41,736 nt of DNA from Yoonia sp. (GCA_023955335.1 JAGSGF010000026.1:1-41736); one strand, 5' to 3'; numbered from the stretch's first letter, positions 31,702 to 41,606 are shown. Program-made: numbers and translations. Notes: a model not told the origin generated them from the sequence alone.

Positions 31702-33699
31702 ATGGCGTATCTTTTGGGTGTCGACACTGGTGGCACGTATACTGACGCGGTGATTTTGGATGAAGCGACGGATGCGGTTTTGGCAAGCGCTAAGGCGTTG
31801 ACGTCCCGTCCAGATCTGGCTGTTGGGGTTGGTGCCGCCATTGATGCTGCATTGGCCGATGCAGCGATTGACCCCGCCGACGTCGCGATGGTGTCCCTGT
31901 CTACGACACTGGCCACGAATGCGTTGGTTGAGGGTCAAGGTGGGCGCATTGCGCTGGTGTTTATCGGGTTTGATCCAGCCGAACTGGGCCGCGCTGGTCT
32001 GACTGATGCGTTGCGCGGTGACCCTGTGATTGCACTGGTCGGGGGGCATTCCTATGCTGGCACCGAGGTCGTGCCGTTGGATTTGGCTGCATTAGAAAGC
32101 GCGGTACGTGGCCTTGATGCAGGTGTTACCGGATTTGCCATCGCCGCAAGTTTCGCCACGCGCAACGCCGCACACGAGGTTGCTGCACGTGATCTCATCC
32201 GTGATTTGACGGGCAAGCCAGTGACCTGCTCGCACGAGCTGTCGTCTGCGCTGGGCGGGCCGAAACGTGCGTTAACCGCTGTGCTGAATGCTCGTTTGAT
32301 AGGTATGATTGACGGCCTGATCAGTGCCTGCGAAGGCCATTTAGCCCATGTTGGCATCAATGCCCGCCTGATGGTCGTGCGCGGTGACGGTGCATTGGTG
32401 TCCGCAGATGTTGCCCGCGAAAAGCCGATTGAGACGATTTTGTCTGGTCCCGCGGCGTCGATTGCTGGCGCGTCTTGGCTGACGGGCGCGCAAGATGCGT
32501 TGGTGTCGGATATTGGCGGGACGACCACAGATGTGTGTCTATTACAGGCCGGACGCCCGAAAATTGACCCGCGAGGCGCCCGTGTAGGTCCGTACCGCAC
32601 GATGGTCGAGGCGGTTGCAATGCGCACCACTGGCCTTGGCGGTGACAGTGAGGTGCATGTTGTTGACGGCTTGGGGGGTGGCTTGCGTCTTGGGCCACGT
32701 CGGTTGATGCCGATTGCGCTAGCGGCGCGGGATCATCCGGAGCTTGTGCACAGGGTGCTTGATCGCTGTCTATCGAGCGATGTGCCGCCGTCGGATGGTG
32801 GCCAGTTTGCGATACCGATGTTTACCCAATTGCCGGACGGGCTGGATGCCCGCGAGGCAACTGTTGCCGCCCGTCTTCTGAGCGGACCTATGCGTGCCAG
32901 CGATGCCGCGACGACCCGTATGGAAAACCCAGCGCTGATGCGGCTTGTTACCCGCGGCATGGTTATGATTGCAGGGGTGACCCCATCGGATGCGTCTCAT
33001 GTGTTGGGCCGCGTCGATGTATGGGACACTGATGCGGCAACCAAGGCGCTGATGTTGTTTGCACGCAGGCGCACAGGATCAGGGGACCGGCTGGCAGCGG
33101 GCCCAGAGCCGATGGCCCAGATGGTGATTGATCAGCTGACCAAGCAAACAGTGGATTGCTTGTTGCAGGCGGCGTTTGACGAAGACGGTTGGTCGCAGCC
33201 CGATGTGATGGCAGCCCATCCGCTGACAATGGCAGGATTGGACCAGCATAGCGGCGCCGTGCAGATTGATCTGCGACTTGGCGTGCCTGTTATCGGGCTT
33301 GGCGCGTCTGCTGCTGCGTATTACGGCGCGGTCGGTGCGCGCCTGAACACCCGCATGATCTTGCCGACCCATGCTGGTGTTGCGAATGCGATTGGTGCGG
33401 TTGTCGGTCAGGTCGCGATGCATGCCAGTGGCACAGTAACCAGTCCGGGGGCGGGGTCGTTTGCTGTTCATTTGCCTGACGGTATCCGCCAGTTTTTGAC
33501 TGCCGATGATGCGATGACCGCGCTAGAGGACGCCTTGCGCACGCAGTCGGGGGAAAGTGCCCTGGCCGCTGGCGTTGAGGAAATCCGGTTTACAGTGGCC
33601 CGCGACATCAAGCAGGCCGATATCGAAGGCCAGTCGATGTTCATCGAAGGATCGGTCAAAGTCACCGCGCAAGGCCGTCCGCGTATTGCAGTTGGCTAG
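31702..33699 (+). CDS. Hydantoinase/oxoprolinase family protein, subunit A type (HyuA-like)
   Basis: The 665-residue protein has the N-terminal ATP-binding fold with GVDTGGTYTDAVI, a second motif DIGGTTTDVCLL (near 270), and the Hydantoinase_A domain. In ATP-dependent hydantoinases, 5-oxoprolinase and acetone carboxylase, this subunit acts with a HyuB partner that is absent here. It is shorter than fused eukaryotic oxoprolinase. GAGGG precedes ATG 31702. It may hydrolyse a cyclic amide, but the substrate and partner are unknown. The adjacent RutR-like regulator fits pyrimidine or hydantoin catabolism weakly. Confidence 0.85.
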   Translation: MAYLLGVDTGGTYTDAVILDEATDAVLASAKALTSRPDLAVGVGAAIDAALADAAIDPADVAMVSLSTTLATNALVEGQGGRIALVFIGFDPAELGRAGLTDALRGDPVIALVGGHSYAGTEVVPLDLAALESAVRGLDAGVTGFAIAASFATRNAAHEVAARDLIRDLTGKPVTCSHELSSALGGPKRALTAVLNARLIGMIDGLISACEGHLAHVGINARLMVVRGDGALVSADVAREKPIETILSGPAASIAGASWLTGAQDALVSDIGGTTTDVCLLQAGRPKIDPRGARVGPYRTMVEAVAMRTTGLGGDSEVHVVDGLGGGLRLGPRRLMPIALAARDHPELVHRVLDRCLSSDVPPSDGGQFAIPMFTQLPDGLDAREATVAARLLSGPMRASDAATTRMENPALMRLVTRGMVMIAGVTPSDASHVLGRVDVWDTDAATKALMLFARRRTGSGDRLAAGPEPMAQMVIDQLTKQTVDCLLQAAFDEDGWSQPDVMAAHPLTMAGLDQHSGAVQIDLRLGVPVIGLGASAAAYYGAVGARLNTRMILPTHAGVANAIGAVVGQVAMHASGTVTSPGAGSFAVHLPDGIRQFLTADDAMTALEDALRTQSGESALAAGVEEIRFTVARDIKQADIEGQSMFIEGSVKVTAQGRPRIAVG

Positions 33700-33778
33700 G
33701 GTCGCCTCACGTTTATGTCATGCCGATTGCGTGAAACGGTTTGCTGGGCCACAAGGTGCCTGATTTGAAAGGACACCT

Positions 33779-34387
33779 ATGCTTGACCGTTACGCCCGCC
33801 GTTTGATTGATCCGCCGCTGAATTCAGTGGGTCGGATGATTGCGGCGCGTGGGGTCAGTGCAGACGACGTGACGCTGATTGGCCTGTGTTTGGGTCTATT
33901 TTCGGCGCTGTGCATTGCGCTGGGCGCGCCGTTTTTTGCGTTGTTTCCGCTGCTTGCCAGTCGGATTGCCGATGGGCTTGACGGCGCTGTAGCACGGGCG
34001 ACGCGCCCGACCGATTTTGGGGGCTACCTCGATATCGCTGCGGATTTTCTGTTTTATGGCGCCATTCCGGCAGCGTTTGTGTTTGCTGACCCAACTGTGA
34101 ATGGTGCTGCTGGGGCGTTTCTACTGACCGCGTTCTATTTCAATGGTACGAGCTTTTTGGGCTTTGCTATTTTGGCCGAAAAGCATGGGCATACGACTGA
34201 TGCGCAGGGCCAAAAGTCACTATATTATTCAAATGGCATTCTGGAGGGGACAGAAACTATTGTCTTCTTTGTGCTGCTTTGCCTTTTCCCCACCTATTTC
34301 GCGCTGATGTCTTACGTTTTTGGCGTGCTTTGCTTTGCGACTGCTATCTTGCGTATTTACGGCGCTAAACAGACTTACACTGACTAA
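33779..34387 (+). CDS. CDP-alcohol phosphatidyltransferase family protein (YnjF-like)
   Basis: The 202-residue membrane enzyme has the CDP-alcohol phosphotransferase signature DGLDGAVAR...GGYLDIAAD, with the four metal-binding Asp, and about five membrane helices. Such enzymes transfer a CDP-linked group to an alcohol, as in phosphatidylglycerol, phosphatidylinositol or phosphatidylserine synthesis; the alcohol is unknown. AAAGGA lies before ATG 33779. It is followed at 12 bp by the binding protein and ABC transporter genes, the same set of families as in the E. coli ynjBCD(E)F operon. Confidence 0.88.
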   Translation: MLDRYARRLIDPPLNSVGRMIAARGVSADDVTLIGLCLGLFSALCIALGAPFFALFPLLASRIADGLDGAVARATRPTDFGGYLDIAADFLFYGAIPAAFVFADPTVNGAAGAFLLTAFYFNGTSFLGFAILAEKHGHTTDAQGQKSLYYSNGILEGTETIVFFVLLCLFPTYFALMSYVFGVLCFATAILRIYGAKQTYTD

Positions 34388-34399
34388 AGGACCACCTTG

Positions 34400-35599
34400 A
34401 TGAAACATCTTGCTATTCTTGCTGCTTTGATCGCCCCAATAGCGACGTTTGCAGACCCTAATCCAACGGATTGGGATGCTGTTAAGGCAGAGGCCAATGG
34501 CCAAACTGTATATTGGAATGCATGGGGTGGATCGACCACAACCAATGATTTCCTGGCATGGGTCGGATCTCGTGTGTCCGAGGATTACGGTGTCACGCTT
34601 GAGCATGTAAAGCTGACCGATACCGCCGATGCCGTCACGCGCGTTCTGGCTGAAAAGCAAGCTGGCGAAAACGATGATGGTGCGATCGATATGATCTGGA
34701 TCAACGGCGCGAACTTTGCAGCTATGAAAGAGGCCGACCTGTTGTTTGGCCCTTATGCAGAGCAGTTGCCGAACTGGTCGGTTGTGGATTCTGCTGGCAA
34801 AGCTGTGCAGTCCGATTTCACAGTCCCGACTGACGGGTTTGAAAGCCCGTGGGCCATGGCGCAGGTCGTGTTTGTGCATGACACTGCTGACATGCCTGAC
34901 CGCGTGGGTTCCATGCAGGCGTTACTTGAGTGGACACAGGCGAACCCCGGTCGCTTTAGCTACCCACAGCCGCCGGATTTCTTGGGCACGACTTTCTTGA
35001 AGCAGGTTTTGGTTGATATTCTGCCCGATGCAAGCGTTCTGTCTGCCCCGGCGACCGATGAAAACTATGAAGAGATTTCTGCGCCGCTTTGGGCCTATCT
35101 CGACGCGCTGACCCCGAACTTGTGGCGGGAAGGCAAAGCATACCCTGCGACGGGCACTGCCATGTTCCCGCTGATTGCTGATGATGAACTGGATCTGTCG
35201 ATTTCGTTTAGCCCGGGTGCTGCGTCGACCGCGATTGCCAACTTAGAATTGCCAGACACCGTGCGCACATTTGTGTTGGATAAAGGCACGATCGGGAATA
35301 CGTCATTTGTGGCTATTCCTTACAATTCAGGGTCAAAGGCAGGCGCGATGATCGTCGCCAACTTCCTGATGTCCCCAGAGGCGCAGGCCCGTGCGCAAGA
35401 TCCTGCGATCTTGGGTTATGGCACTGTTCTGGATATGGTCGCGATTACCGCAGACCAACGCGCCGTGTTTGATAGCCTTGATCTTGGCATTGCGACCTTG
35501 TCACCAGCCGATTTGGGCACTGTTCAAGCAGAACCGCACCCAAGCTGGGCCTCCCGTTTGGCCGACGGTTGGGCGGATCGTTACGGTGTTGCGCAGTAA
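34400..35599 (+). CDS. ABC transporter substrate-binding protein (YnjB-like)
   Basis: The 399-residue periplasmic protein has a signal peptide (1-20, likely cut TFA-DP) and the two-lobe binding-protein pattern, with TVYWNAWGGSTTTNDFLAW at the start of lobe 1 and SPGAASTAIANLELPDTV later. It resembles E. coli YnjB, whose ligand is not established. AAGGACCACC precedes ATG 34400; a TTG just before it is less likely. It overlaps the permease start by 14 bp if GTG 35586 is used. Confidence 0.88.
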   Translation: MKHLAILAALIAPIATFADPNPTDWDAVKAEANGQTVYWNAWGGSTTTNDFLAWVGSRVSEDYGVTLEHVKLTDTADAVTRVLAEKQAGENDDGAIDMIWINGANFAAMKEADLLFGPYAEQLPNWSVVDSAGKAVQSDFTVPTDGFESPWAMAQVVFVHDTADMPDRVGSMQALLEWTQANPGRFSYPQPPDFLGTTFLKQVLVDILPDASVLSAPATDENYEEISAPLWAYLDALTPNLWREGKAYPATGTAMFPLIADDELDLSISFSPGAASTAIANLELPDTVRTFVLDKGTIGNTSFVAIPYNSGSKAGAMIVANFLMSPEAQARAQDPAILGYGTVLDMVAITADQRAVFDSLDLGIATLSPADLGTVQAEPHPSWASRLADGWADRYGVAQ

Positions 35600-37325
35600 G
35601 CTATCATACACCGTTAAAAGGCGCCGCGCACGCAAGTCGCGGCGCCTTTTGCCTGTGTTGCCGACACTAACACTTCTGGCGATGCTCGGCCCCGTGATTG
35701 CGGGCCTTTACGGCACTGTGTTGCCTGCGTTTGGGCATTTGCCCGCGGCAGGGCTGACGGGTCCGTCCTTATCGCCATTTTATGGTCTGTTCGACTGGGC
35801 CGGATTGCCGCGTGCGGTGATGCTGTCGGTTGGCGTGGGTGTTGGTGCAACAGCGCTCGCGCTAACCATTGTTGCACTGCTCACCGCTGGCTGGTCTGGC
35901 ACGCCGGCGTTTCGGTTTTTAGAACGATTGCTATCGCCGTTGTTGTCAGTTCCCCACGCTGCCGCCGCGTTCGGCTTGGCGTTTTTGATAACCCCGTCTG
36001 GGTGGCTGTCACGGGCACTGTCGCCGGCTGTAACCGGCTGGGACCGCCCGCCTGACTTGTTGATCGTCCACGACGCATGGGGCCTGACCATGATGGCTGG
36101 ACTGGTCATCAAAGAAGTCCCATTTTTGCTACTGATCACGCTGGCCGCGCTTGGCCAGGCCGATACAGGACGTAGTGCTGCGGTGGCCCAAGCTTTGGGC
36201 TATGGCCGTTTGACGGGCTGGTTGAAAACCGTATTCCCGCGTGTTTATGCGCAGATCAGGCTGCCGGTTTATGTGGTCTTAGCCTATTCAATGTCGGTCG
36301 TAGATGTGGCCATTATTTTGGGGCCGAACACGCCACCCAGCCTGTCGGTTTATATCGTTCGCCTGATGTCTGACCCCGATCTTGCCATGCGTCTACAAGG
36401 GGCTGCAGCCGCGTTGTTGCAGTTGGCATTGGTCATAGGGGCGCTTGTTGCATGGCGTATTGGCGAAACCATTGTGGCGGCCCTTGGGTATCGTTGGATT
36501 ATGGCGGGTGCGCGCGGCAAAATCGACCCTATTGTTGGGGGTATGGCTCTGACAGCAGGGGGCGTTTGTGCATTTCTTGTACTTGCGGGCATTGTCGTAT
36601 TGGGCGTCTGGTCATTTGCAGGTTACTGGAGCTTTCCCAACTTTCTGCCCGATCAGTTGTTCCTAAGAAATTGGATGCGGTTCGGGCCGGGAACGATGGA
36701 TGCGCTGGGTGAAACTGCGTTGATTGCCGCTGTGGTCACGCTCGCCGCTTTGGTCCTGACGATCGGTTGTTTGGAGGCTGAATACCGCTATGGCCTGAGC
36801 CTAACCTCGCGCGGCATGTGGTTGCTTTACTTGCCGTTGCTGGTGCCGCAAACTGCGTTCCTACCGGGCTTGCAGACGTTGATGTTGAACATCGGGGCGG
36901 ATGTCGGGCGGTTGCCCGTGATGCTGGCTCATCTCGTGTTTGTGCTGCCGTATGTGTTCTTGTCATTGGCTGATCCATTCCGCGCGTGGGATGTACGGAT
37001 GGGGACGATTGCCAACGCTTTGGGTGCGCGCCCTGATCGGGTTCTTTGGCAAGTGCGATTGCCGATGTTGTTACGTCCGGTTTTGACAGCCGCCGCTGTT
37101 GGGTTGTCGGTGTCGGTCGGGCAGTATCTGGCAACGTTGCTGATTGGTGGAGGCCGCGTTGCGACCCTAACAACAGAGGCCGTCGCATTGTCATCGGGAG
37201 GGGATCGCCGTGCCATTGGTGTTTACGGATTAATGCAAACCGGGGCCGCGCTAATCCCGTTCACGCTGGCCCTGATTGTGCCCGCGATTGTGTGGCGCAA
37301 CAGAAAAGGACTGCGGCATGGATAA
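35586..37325 (+). CDS. ABC transporter permease, fused double domain (YnjC-like)
   Basis: The 579-residue protein has about twelve membrane helices in two permease halves, each with an EAA-type cytoplasmic loop (QALGYGRLTGWLKTVFPR near 200 and NALGARPDRVLWQVRLPM near 490). Both halves are in one chain, as in YnjC and ThiP. The start is uncertain: GTG 35586 overlaps the binding-protein gene and reads through a perfect hairpin (35616-35650), giving a basic KRRRARKSRR stretch; later TTG or GTG codons near 35649-35656 are alternatives. It overlaps the ATPase gene by 8 bp. Confidence 0.87.
   Translation: MLRSKLSYTVKRRRARKSRRLLPVLPTLTLLAMLGPVIAGLYGTVLPAFGHLPAAGLTGPSLSPFYGLFDWAGLPRAVMLSVGVGVGATALALTIVALLTAGWSGTPAFRFLERLLSPLLSVPHAAAAFGLAFLITPSGWLSRALSPAVTGWDRPPDLLIVHDAWGLTMMAGLVIKEVPFLLLITLAALGQADTGRSAAVAQALGYGRLTGWLKTVFPRVYAQIRLPVYVVLAYSMSVVDVAIILGPNTPPSLSVYIVRLMSDPDLAMRLQGAAAALLQLALVIGALVAWRIGETIVAALGYRWIMAGARGKIDPIVGGMALTAGGVCAFLVLAGIVVLGVWSFAGYWSFPNFLPDQLFLRNWMRFGPGTMDALGETALIAAVVTLAALVLTIGCLEAEYRYGLSLTSRGMWLLYLPLLVPQTAFLPGLQTLMLNIGADVGRLPVMLAHLVFVLPYVFLSLADPFRAWDVRMGTIANALGARPDRVLWQVRLPMLLRPVLTAAAVGLSVSVGQYLATLLIGGGRVATLTTEAVALSSGGDRRAIGVYGLMQTGAALIPFTLALIVPAIVWRNRKGLRHG
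35616..35650 (+). terminator. Perfect 13-bp hairpin after the binding-protein gene
   Basis: AAAAGGCGCCGCG (35616-35628) pairs perfectly with CGCGGCGCCTTTT (35638-35650) around a 9-nt loop, followed by TTTTG. It lies 17-51 nt after the binding-protein stop and within the start of the permease frame. It looks like a partial intrinsic terminator or an mRNA-stabilising stem that would make more binding protein than permease. The U run is short, so termination would be incomplete. Confidence 0.7.
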
Positions 37326-37959
37326 GGGTCTAACACTAAGAGATGTGACAATTATTAAGAACGGTGCGCCGCTTTTGTCACTGTCCCGTCATATCGACCC
37401 CGGTGAAGTTCTGTCGATCATGGGGCCGTCGGGTGTTGGTAAATCCACGCTGCTGGCGTTCATCACTGGCACGCTTGCCCCGGATTTTTCAGCGACCGGA
37501 ACGGTGATGTTGGATGGCATGGATATCACCCATGCACCTGCGCACCAGCGCCGCGTTGGAATTTTGTTCCAAGACGACTTGTTGTTTCCGCATTTGTCGG
37601 TTGGTGCCAATCTGGCCTTTGGCCTGCGTGCAGGCGGGACCAAGCGGGACAGACGCTCCCGTATTGACGAAGCTTTGGCAGAGGTCGGACTAGACGGGTT
37701 TGCGGATCGTGATCCGGCGACATTGTCGGGTGGGCAAAAAGCGCGCGTTGCCTTGATGCGTATGCTGCTGTCAGAGCCATGTGGATTGTTGCTTGATGAA
37801 CCGTTTTCACGGCTTGATACTGCGTTGCGTGCCCAAGTCCGCGCGCTGGTATTCGCCCGTGCCAAGGCCCGCGCATTGCCAGTGCTTATGGTGACCCATG
37901 ACGCTGAAGACGCCGATGCTGCGGGCGGTGATATTGTCACCCTATCCCCGCTTCATTAG
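37318..37959 (+). CDS. ABC transporter ATP-binding protein (YnjD-like)
   Basis: The 213-residue ATPase has Walker [10 protein letters not shown] (36-44), Q-loop [10 protein letters not shown], signature LSGGQ, Walker B GLLLDEPF and the switch His in VMVTHD, all intact. It overlaps the permease gene by 8 bp; AAAAGGA lies before ATG 37318. It energises the YnjB/YnjC-like importer. An earlier in-frame ATG at 37276 lies inside the permease gene. The tail beyond the H-loop is short, as in other small ABC ATPases. Confidence 0.92.
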   Translation: MDKGLTLRDVTIIKNGAPLLSLSRHIDPGEVLSIMGPSGVGKSTLLAFITGTLAPDFSATGTVMLDGMDITHAPAHQRRVGILFQDDLLFPHLSVGANLAFGLRAGGTKRDRRSRIDEALAEVGLDGFADRDPATLSGGQKARVALMRMLLSEPCGLLLDEPFSRLDTALRAQVRALVFARAKARALPVLMVTHDAEDADAAGGDIVTLSPLH

Positions 37960-38020
37960 CGCTTGCGCGCGCTCTGAAAACTGCGCAATCATCGATCCAA
38001 AGCGATTTGGAGAGCGTGAT

Positions 38021-38806
38021 ATGACCATCAAAGCCGTTGTGTGGGGCGAAAACGTCCATGAGCAGACAAATAAGATCGTCGCTGATCTTTACCCTGATGG
38101 GCTGCATGGCGCGATTGCCGCGTCGTTGAATGCTTCGGGTGGAATTGAGGCTACGACAGCTACATTGCAACAGCCGCATCATGGACTGACCGAGGACCGT
38201 TTGGCTGATACGGATGTGCTGTTGTGGTGGGGCCATGCCGCACACGGTGATGTGTCCGACGAGGTCGTCGAGCGTGTCGCGGACCATGTCAATGCTGGCA
38301 TGGGCCTGATCCTGCTACATTCAGCCCATTTCGCCAAGATTTTCAAACGCCTGATGGGGACCCCGTGCAATCTGACATGGCGCGAAGCGGGCGAGCGTGA
38401 ACGTCTTTGGGTCACATCCCGAAACCACCCGATCGCTGCTGGCTTGCCTGATCATTTTGAGCTGGAACACGAAGAAATGTACGGCGAGCCGTTTGGTGTG
38501 CCAGAGCCGTTGGAGACCGTGTTCATCAGCTGGTTTCAAGGTGGCGAGGTGTTCCGGTCCGGCTTGACGTATAAGCGCGGCGCAGGGAATGTTTTTTACT
38601 TTCGCCCCGGTCACGAGACTTATCCGACATACCACGACGCAAATGTGCAGCGCGTGTTGTCGAATGCTGTCCGCTGGGCGCATAATCCTGCGCCCCGTGT
38701 GCAAGGGGTGAACGACGCTCCAAATGTATCGGTTGAGGCCGCGTTAGAGCCTATTGTCGAACGTGGCCCACGCTTGCATCAAGACGGTGAAGAGGGCTTT
38801 AAGTGA
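38021..38806 (+). CDS. ThuA-domain protein
   Basis: The 261-residue protein has the ThuA-like glutamine-amidotransferase fold: [13 protein letters not shown] (64-76), [14 protein letters not shown] and the C-terminal [20 protein letters not shown]. ThuA proteins in rhizobia are linked to trehalose use with ThuB, but their reaction is not clear. TTGGAGAG precedes ATG 38021. The stop overlaps the next start by 4 bp (GTGA), joining it to the Gfo/Idh gene. Confidence 0.85.
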   Translation: MTIKAVVWGENVHEQTNKIVADLYPDGLHGAIAASLNASGGIEATTATLQQPHHGLTEDRLADTDVLLWWGHAAHGDVSDEVVERVADHVNAGMGLILLHSAHFAKIFKRLMGTPCNLTWREAGERERLWVTSRNHPIAAGLPDHFELEHEEMYGEPFGVPEPLETVFISWFQGGEVFRSGLTYKRGAGNVFYFRPGHETYPTYHDANVQRVLSNAVRWAHNPAPRVQGVNDAPNVSVEAALEPIVERGPRLHQDGEEGFK

Positions 38807-39858
38807 CCGATATTCGCGTTTTGATTATTGGCACGGGCGGCATGGCCAATGATCACGCCGAGGCCTATGCAAAGATGGCGGGTGTACGGGTTGTTGCTGG
38901 CGTCGATACTGATCTCGCTCGGCGCGCTGCGTTTTGTGAAAAACACGCGATTCCGCATGGTTTTGGGTCTGTTTTCGATGCAATTTCTTGGGGTGAGTTT
39001 GACGCGGTGTCGAACGTCACGCCTGACGCGGTACATCATGCCACGACCTTACCACTGTTAGCGGCAGGCAGGCATGTGTTGTGCGAAAAACCACTTGCGG
39101 CAAACGCTGCTGATGCGACCGAAATGGCGCGGGCCGCGGCTGATGCAGGCGTCGTCAATATGGTCAACCTGACTTACCGCAATGTCCCTGCGTTGGTTGC
39201 TGCAGCACAGATAGTCGCAGATGGTCAAATCGGTGAGGTCCGCCATTTCGAAGCGGCGTATTTACAAAGTTGGCTGACTCAACCCGCGTGGGGTGATTGG
39301 TCGACCGAAAGCCAGTGGCTTTGGCGTTTGTCCACGCAGCATGGATCGATGGGTGTTTTAGGCGATGTCGGCGTGCATATTCTGGATTATGCCACCTTTG
39401 TTGCAGGCGCCGACGCCGCGTCTGTTTCGTGCCGTTTGACCACGTTTGATAAGGCCGAGGGCAATCAGATTGGTGAATACGCGCTCGACGCCAATGACAG
39501 CATGAATATGCATCTGCGTTTGTCGAATGGCGCTGTCGGGGTCATCCACGCCAGTCGCTTTGCCAGCGGCCATTTGAATGACTTGTCGCTGCGAATTTTT
39601 GGAACCAAGGGCGGCTTGGATGTTCGATTTGACAATAGCAAAAGTAGCTTGCGCGCGTGTCTGGGCGATAACTTGGAGGCGGCAAAATGGGTGGATGTGC
39701 CCACGCCGGATGTATCCACAAACTATGTCCGGTTTATCGAGGCTGTCCGCGCAGGTACACAGGTCTTGCCGGACTTTGCGCGTGGTGCTGCATTGCAAGA
39801 GGTGCTTGATCTTGCTGTGCAGTCCAATGCTGACGGATCGCGCGACCGCACTGTCTGA
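38803..39858 (+). CDS. Gfo/Idh/MocA family oxidoreductase (ThuB-like)
   Basis: The 351-residue NAD(P) oxidoreductase has [13 protein letters not shown] (10-22) and the EKP motif with Lys96 (VLCEKPL). The C-terminal domain has [15 protein letters not shown], with the usual DxxxH pair. It begins with GTG 38803 overlapping the ThuA-like stop. By position it is comparable to ThuB in the rhizobial thuAB pair, but the sugar is unknown. It is the second Gfo/Idh gene in the window and not a close copy of the first. Confidence 0.87.
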   Translation: MTDIRVLIIGTGGMANDHAEAYAKMAGVRVVAGVDTDLARRAAFCEKHAIPHGFGSVFDAISWGEFDAVSNVTPDAVHHATTLPLLAAGRHVLCEKPLAANAADATEMARAAADAGVVNMVNLTYRNVPALVAAAQIVADGQIGEVRHFEAAYLQSWLTQPAWGDWSTESQWLWRLSTQHGSMGVLGDVGVHILDYATFVAGADAASVSCRLTTFDKAEGNQIGEYALDANDSMNMHLRLSNGAVGVIHASRFASGHLNDLSLRIFGTKGGLDVRFDNSKSSLRACLGDNLEAAKWVDVPTPDVSTNYVRFIEAVRAGTQVLPDFARGAALQEVLDLAVQSNADGSRDRTV

Positions 39859-39919
39859 GGCTTGCGCAGCGGTCTAAAGCGGGTCAATCTGGTTTTCGTT
39901 ATAACGAGGGCCATTTTTT

Positions 39920-41593
39920 ATGTCGCAAAAGACTCCGCCGGCGATCTTTTTCCATGCGGATGCGGTGGAAAGTGAAGGCAAGGATATTGTCGGTCGCCGG
40001 TCCGCCGGTCAGTCGTTCCTAAAGGGGTTTTTGGCCCATGCAGGCGGTGATCACGTTTCGGCGGTGACCCAGACCAAACCTGCGGCCAAAGTGTTTGAAG
40101 ACACAGTCCGGGCCATGGGCGAAACCCGCCCTGTGAAGGTACAGACGCTACGCGGCCAAAACGGATTTTCCGATACTGGCGCGGTGTTTTTTCCCGGTCC
40201 CGGATATCTGGACGCCGCGTGGCGCAGGCAGCGGTTTGATCCAGCTTCCGTATCTTTGGTCGGTATCACCCATACGGTGTCTACGCGGCGGGTCATAGAG
40301 TCTATGCATACGCTTTTGGCTGAACCGGTTGAGCCTTGGGATGCGATCATTTGCACGTCGCGTGCTGTGAAATCGGTTGTGCAGCAGCAGATGGATCTAG
40401 AGGCGGAGTATTACCGTGCCCGTTTTGGCGCGACCCGAGTTCCGATGCCGCAGTTGCCGTTGATCCCACTGGGCATACATGCGGATGATTTCGCCCGTAC
40501 CGACACTGGACGTGCCGCGATGCGCGCCCGTTTCAACGCGCCTGATGATGCGATTGTCATCATGACGATGGGTCGTTTTACGTCTGTTGAAAAGGCCAAT
40601 CCTGCACCGATGTTTATCGCTCTTGAGCAGGTCGCCAAAGCAACGGGTAAGCCTGTGCACCTCTGGATGGTCGGGTGGGCTAGTAGGCGCGACGAAGAAG
40701 CAATGCACCGCAAAGGTGCCGCTGCTCTTTGTCCGTCTGTAACCGCCCAGATGATCGATGGTCGTGACGCGGATGTCCGCCGCGATATTTGGTCGGGAGC
40801 GGACATCTTTACGTTGCCGGTGGATAACATCCAAGAGACGTTTGGATTGGTCCCCGTGGAAGCAATGGCCGCGGGTTTGCCTGTCGTGATGCCTGATTGG
40901 AACGGGTTTCGAGACACGGTCTTGCATGATGAAACCGGTTACTTAATCCCCACGGCGATGCCGAGCGCTGGCGCTGGCCCGATCATTGCCCAACGGTTTG
41001 CCGATGGAACCGATGATTACCTGCGTTATCTTTCGATTGTGCAACAGCAGACCATGATCGATGTGCCCGCATATCGTGATGCATTTTTAGCGTTGATTGA
41101 GGACCCTGAAAAACGCCGTGAAATGGGCGACGCAGGTCGCCTGCATGTGCAAACCACGTTCGATTGGAAAGCGGTGATACCACAGTATCTGGCGCTGGCA
41201 GATGAACTTGCCGACATCCGCGAGCGAACAAAGCCGAGCACCACGCGTTTGTCGCCCACTGCGATCAGCCCAATAGAAGTTGATCCATTCATGCTGTATC
41301 AGCGGTATCCGACGGCTCATCCAACGACAAAAACTGTGGCGACCCACAAGCGTGCATTGGATGTTGCTGGCTTGACCGCGTTGGACGCCGTCAACGGCCG
41401 CGTGATGTATGGTCGCCGGATTGTACCGGATGCCACTTTGCTGAAAATCGGGGATGCGGTGGCTGCCGCCAAAGTCGCCCCTGTGTCACAGATCGTAAAA
41501 GATGTGGGTCTAAGAAACGGTATTGTGCTGGCCGCCCTGCTGTTCCTTGCGAAATTCGATTATGTAGAATTGTCGGGGCTAGAGCCAAATTAA
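39920..41593 (+). CDS. GT4-type glycosyltransferase with C-terminal extension
   Basis: The 557-residue protein has a GT-B fold, with GRFTSVEKANP in the C-terminal Rossmann half and the family GT4 E-x7-E motif ETFGLVPVEAMAAGLPVV (near 308-325). About 130 residues after the GT domain (430-557) have no motif I recognise. No membrane segment or signal peptide is seen. ATG 39920 lies after GAGGG. The gene probably makes a surface glycan, with the GT9-like gene that follows. Confidence 0.85.
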   Translation: MSQKTPPAIFFHADAVESEGKDIVGRRSAGQSFLKGFLAHAGGDHVSAVTQTKPAAKVFEDTVRAMGETRPVKVQTLRGQNGFSDTGAVFFPGPGYLDAAWRRQRFDPASVSLVGITHTVSTRRVIESMHTLLAEPVEPWDAIICTSRAVKSVVQQQMDLEAEYYRARFGATRVPMPQLPLIPLGIHADDFARTDTGRAAMRARFNAPDDAIVIMTMGRFTSVEKANPAPMFIALEQVAKATGKPVHLWMVGWASRRDEEAMHRKGAAALCPSVTAQMIDGRDADVRRDIWSGADIFTLPVDNIQETFGLVPVEAMAAGLPVVMPDWNGFRDTVLHDETGYLIPTAMPSAGAGPIIAQRFADGTDDYLRYLSIVQQQTMIDVPAYRDAFLALIEDPEKRREMGDAGRLHVQTTFDWKAVIPQYLALADELADIRERTKPSTTRLSPTAISPIEVDPFMLYQRYPTAHPTTKTVATHKRALDVAGLTALDAVNGRVMYGRRIVPDATLLKIGDAVAAAKVAPVSQIVKDVGLRNGIVLAALLFLAKFDYVELSGLEPN

Positions 41594-41606
41594 CGCCGTA
41601 TTGGTC

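Noticed and set aside
33700..33778. TPP riboswitch before the ynj-like genes
   Set aside because: The binding protein resembles thiamine-type families, but no conserved thi-box segments are present in the short gap.
33750..33778. AGGTG/CACCT hairpin over the ribosome site of the CDP-alcohol phosphatidyltransferase gene
   Set aside because: Only a 5-bp stem with mismatched flanks; expected by chance.
35391..35585. N-terminal extension of the permease frame
   Set aside because: It lies inside the binding-protein gene in another frame and encodes a Trp/Arg/Pro-rich stretch with no membrane or permease character.
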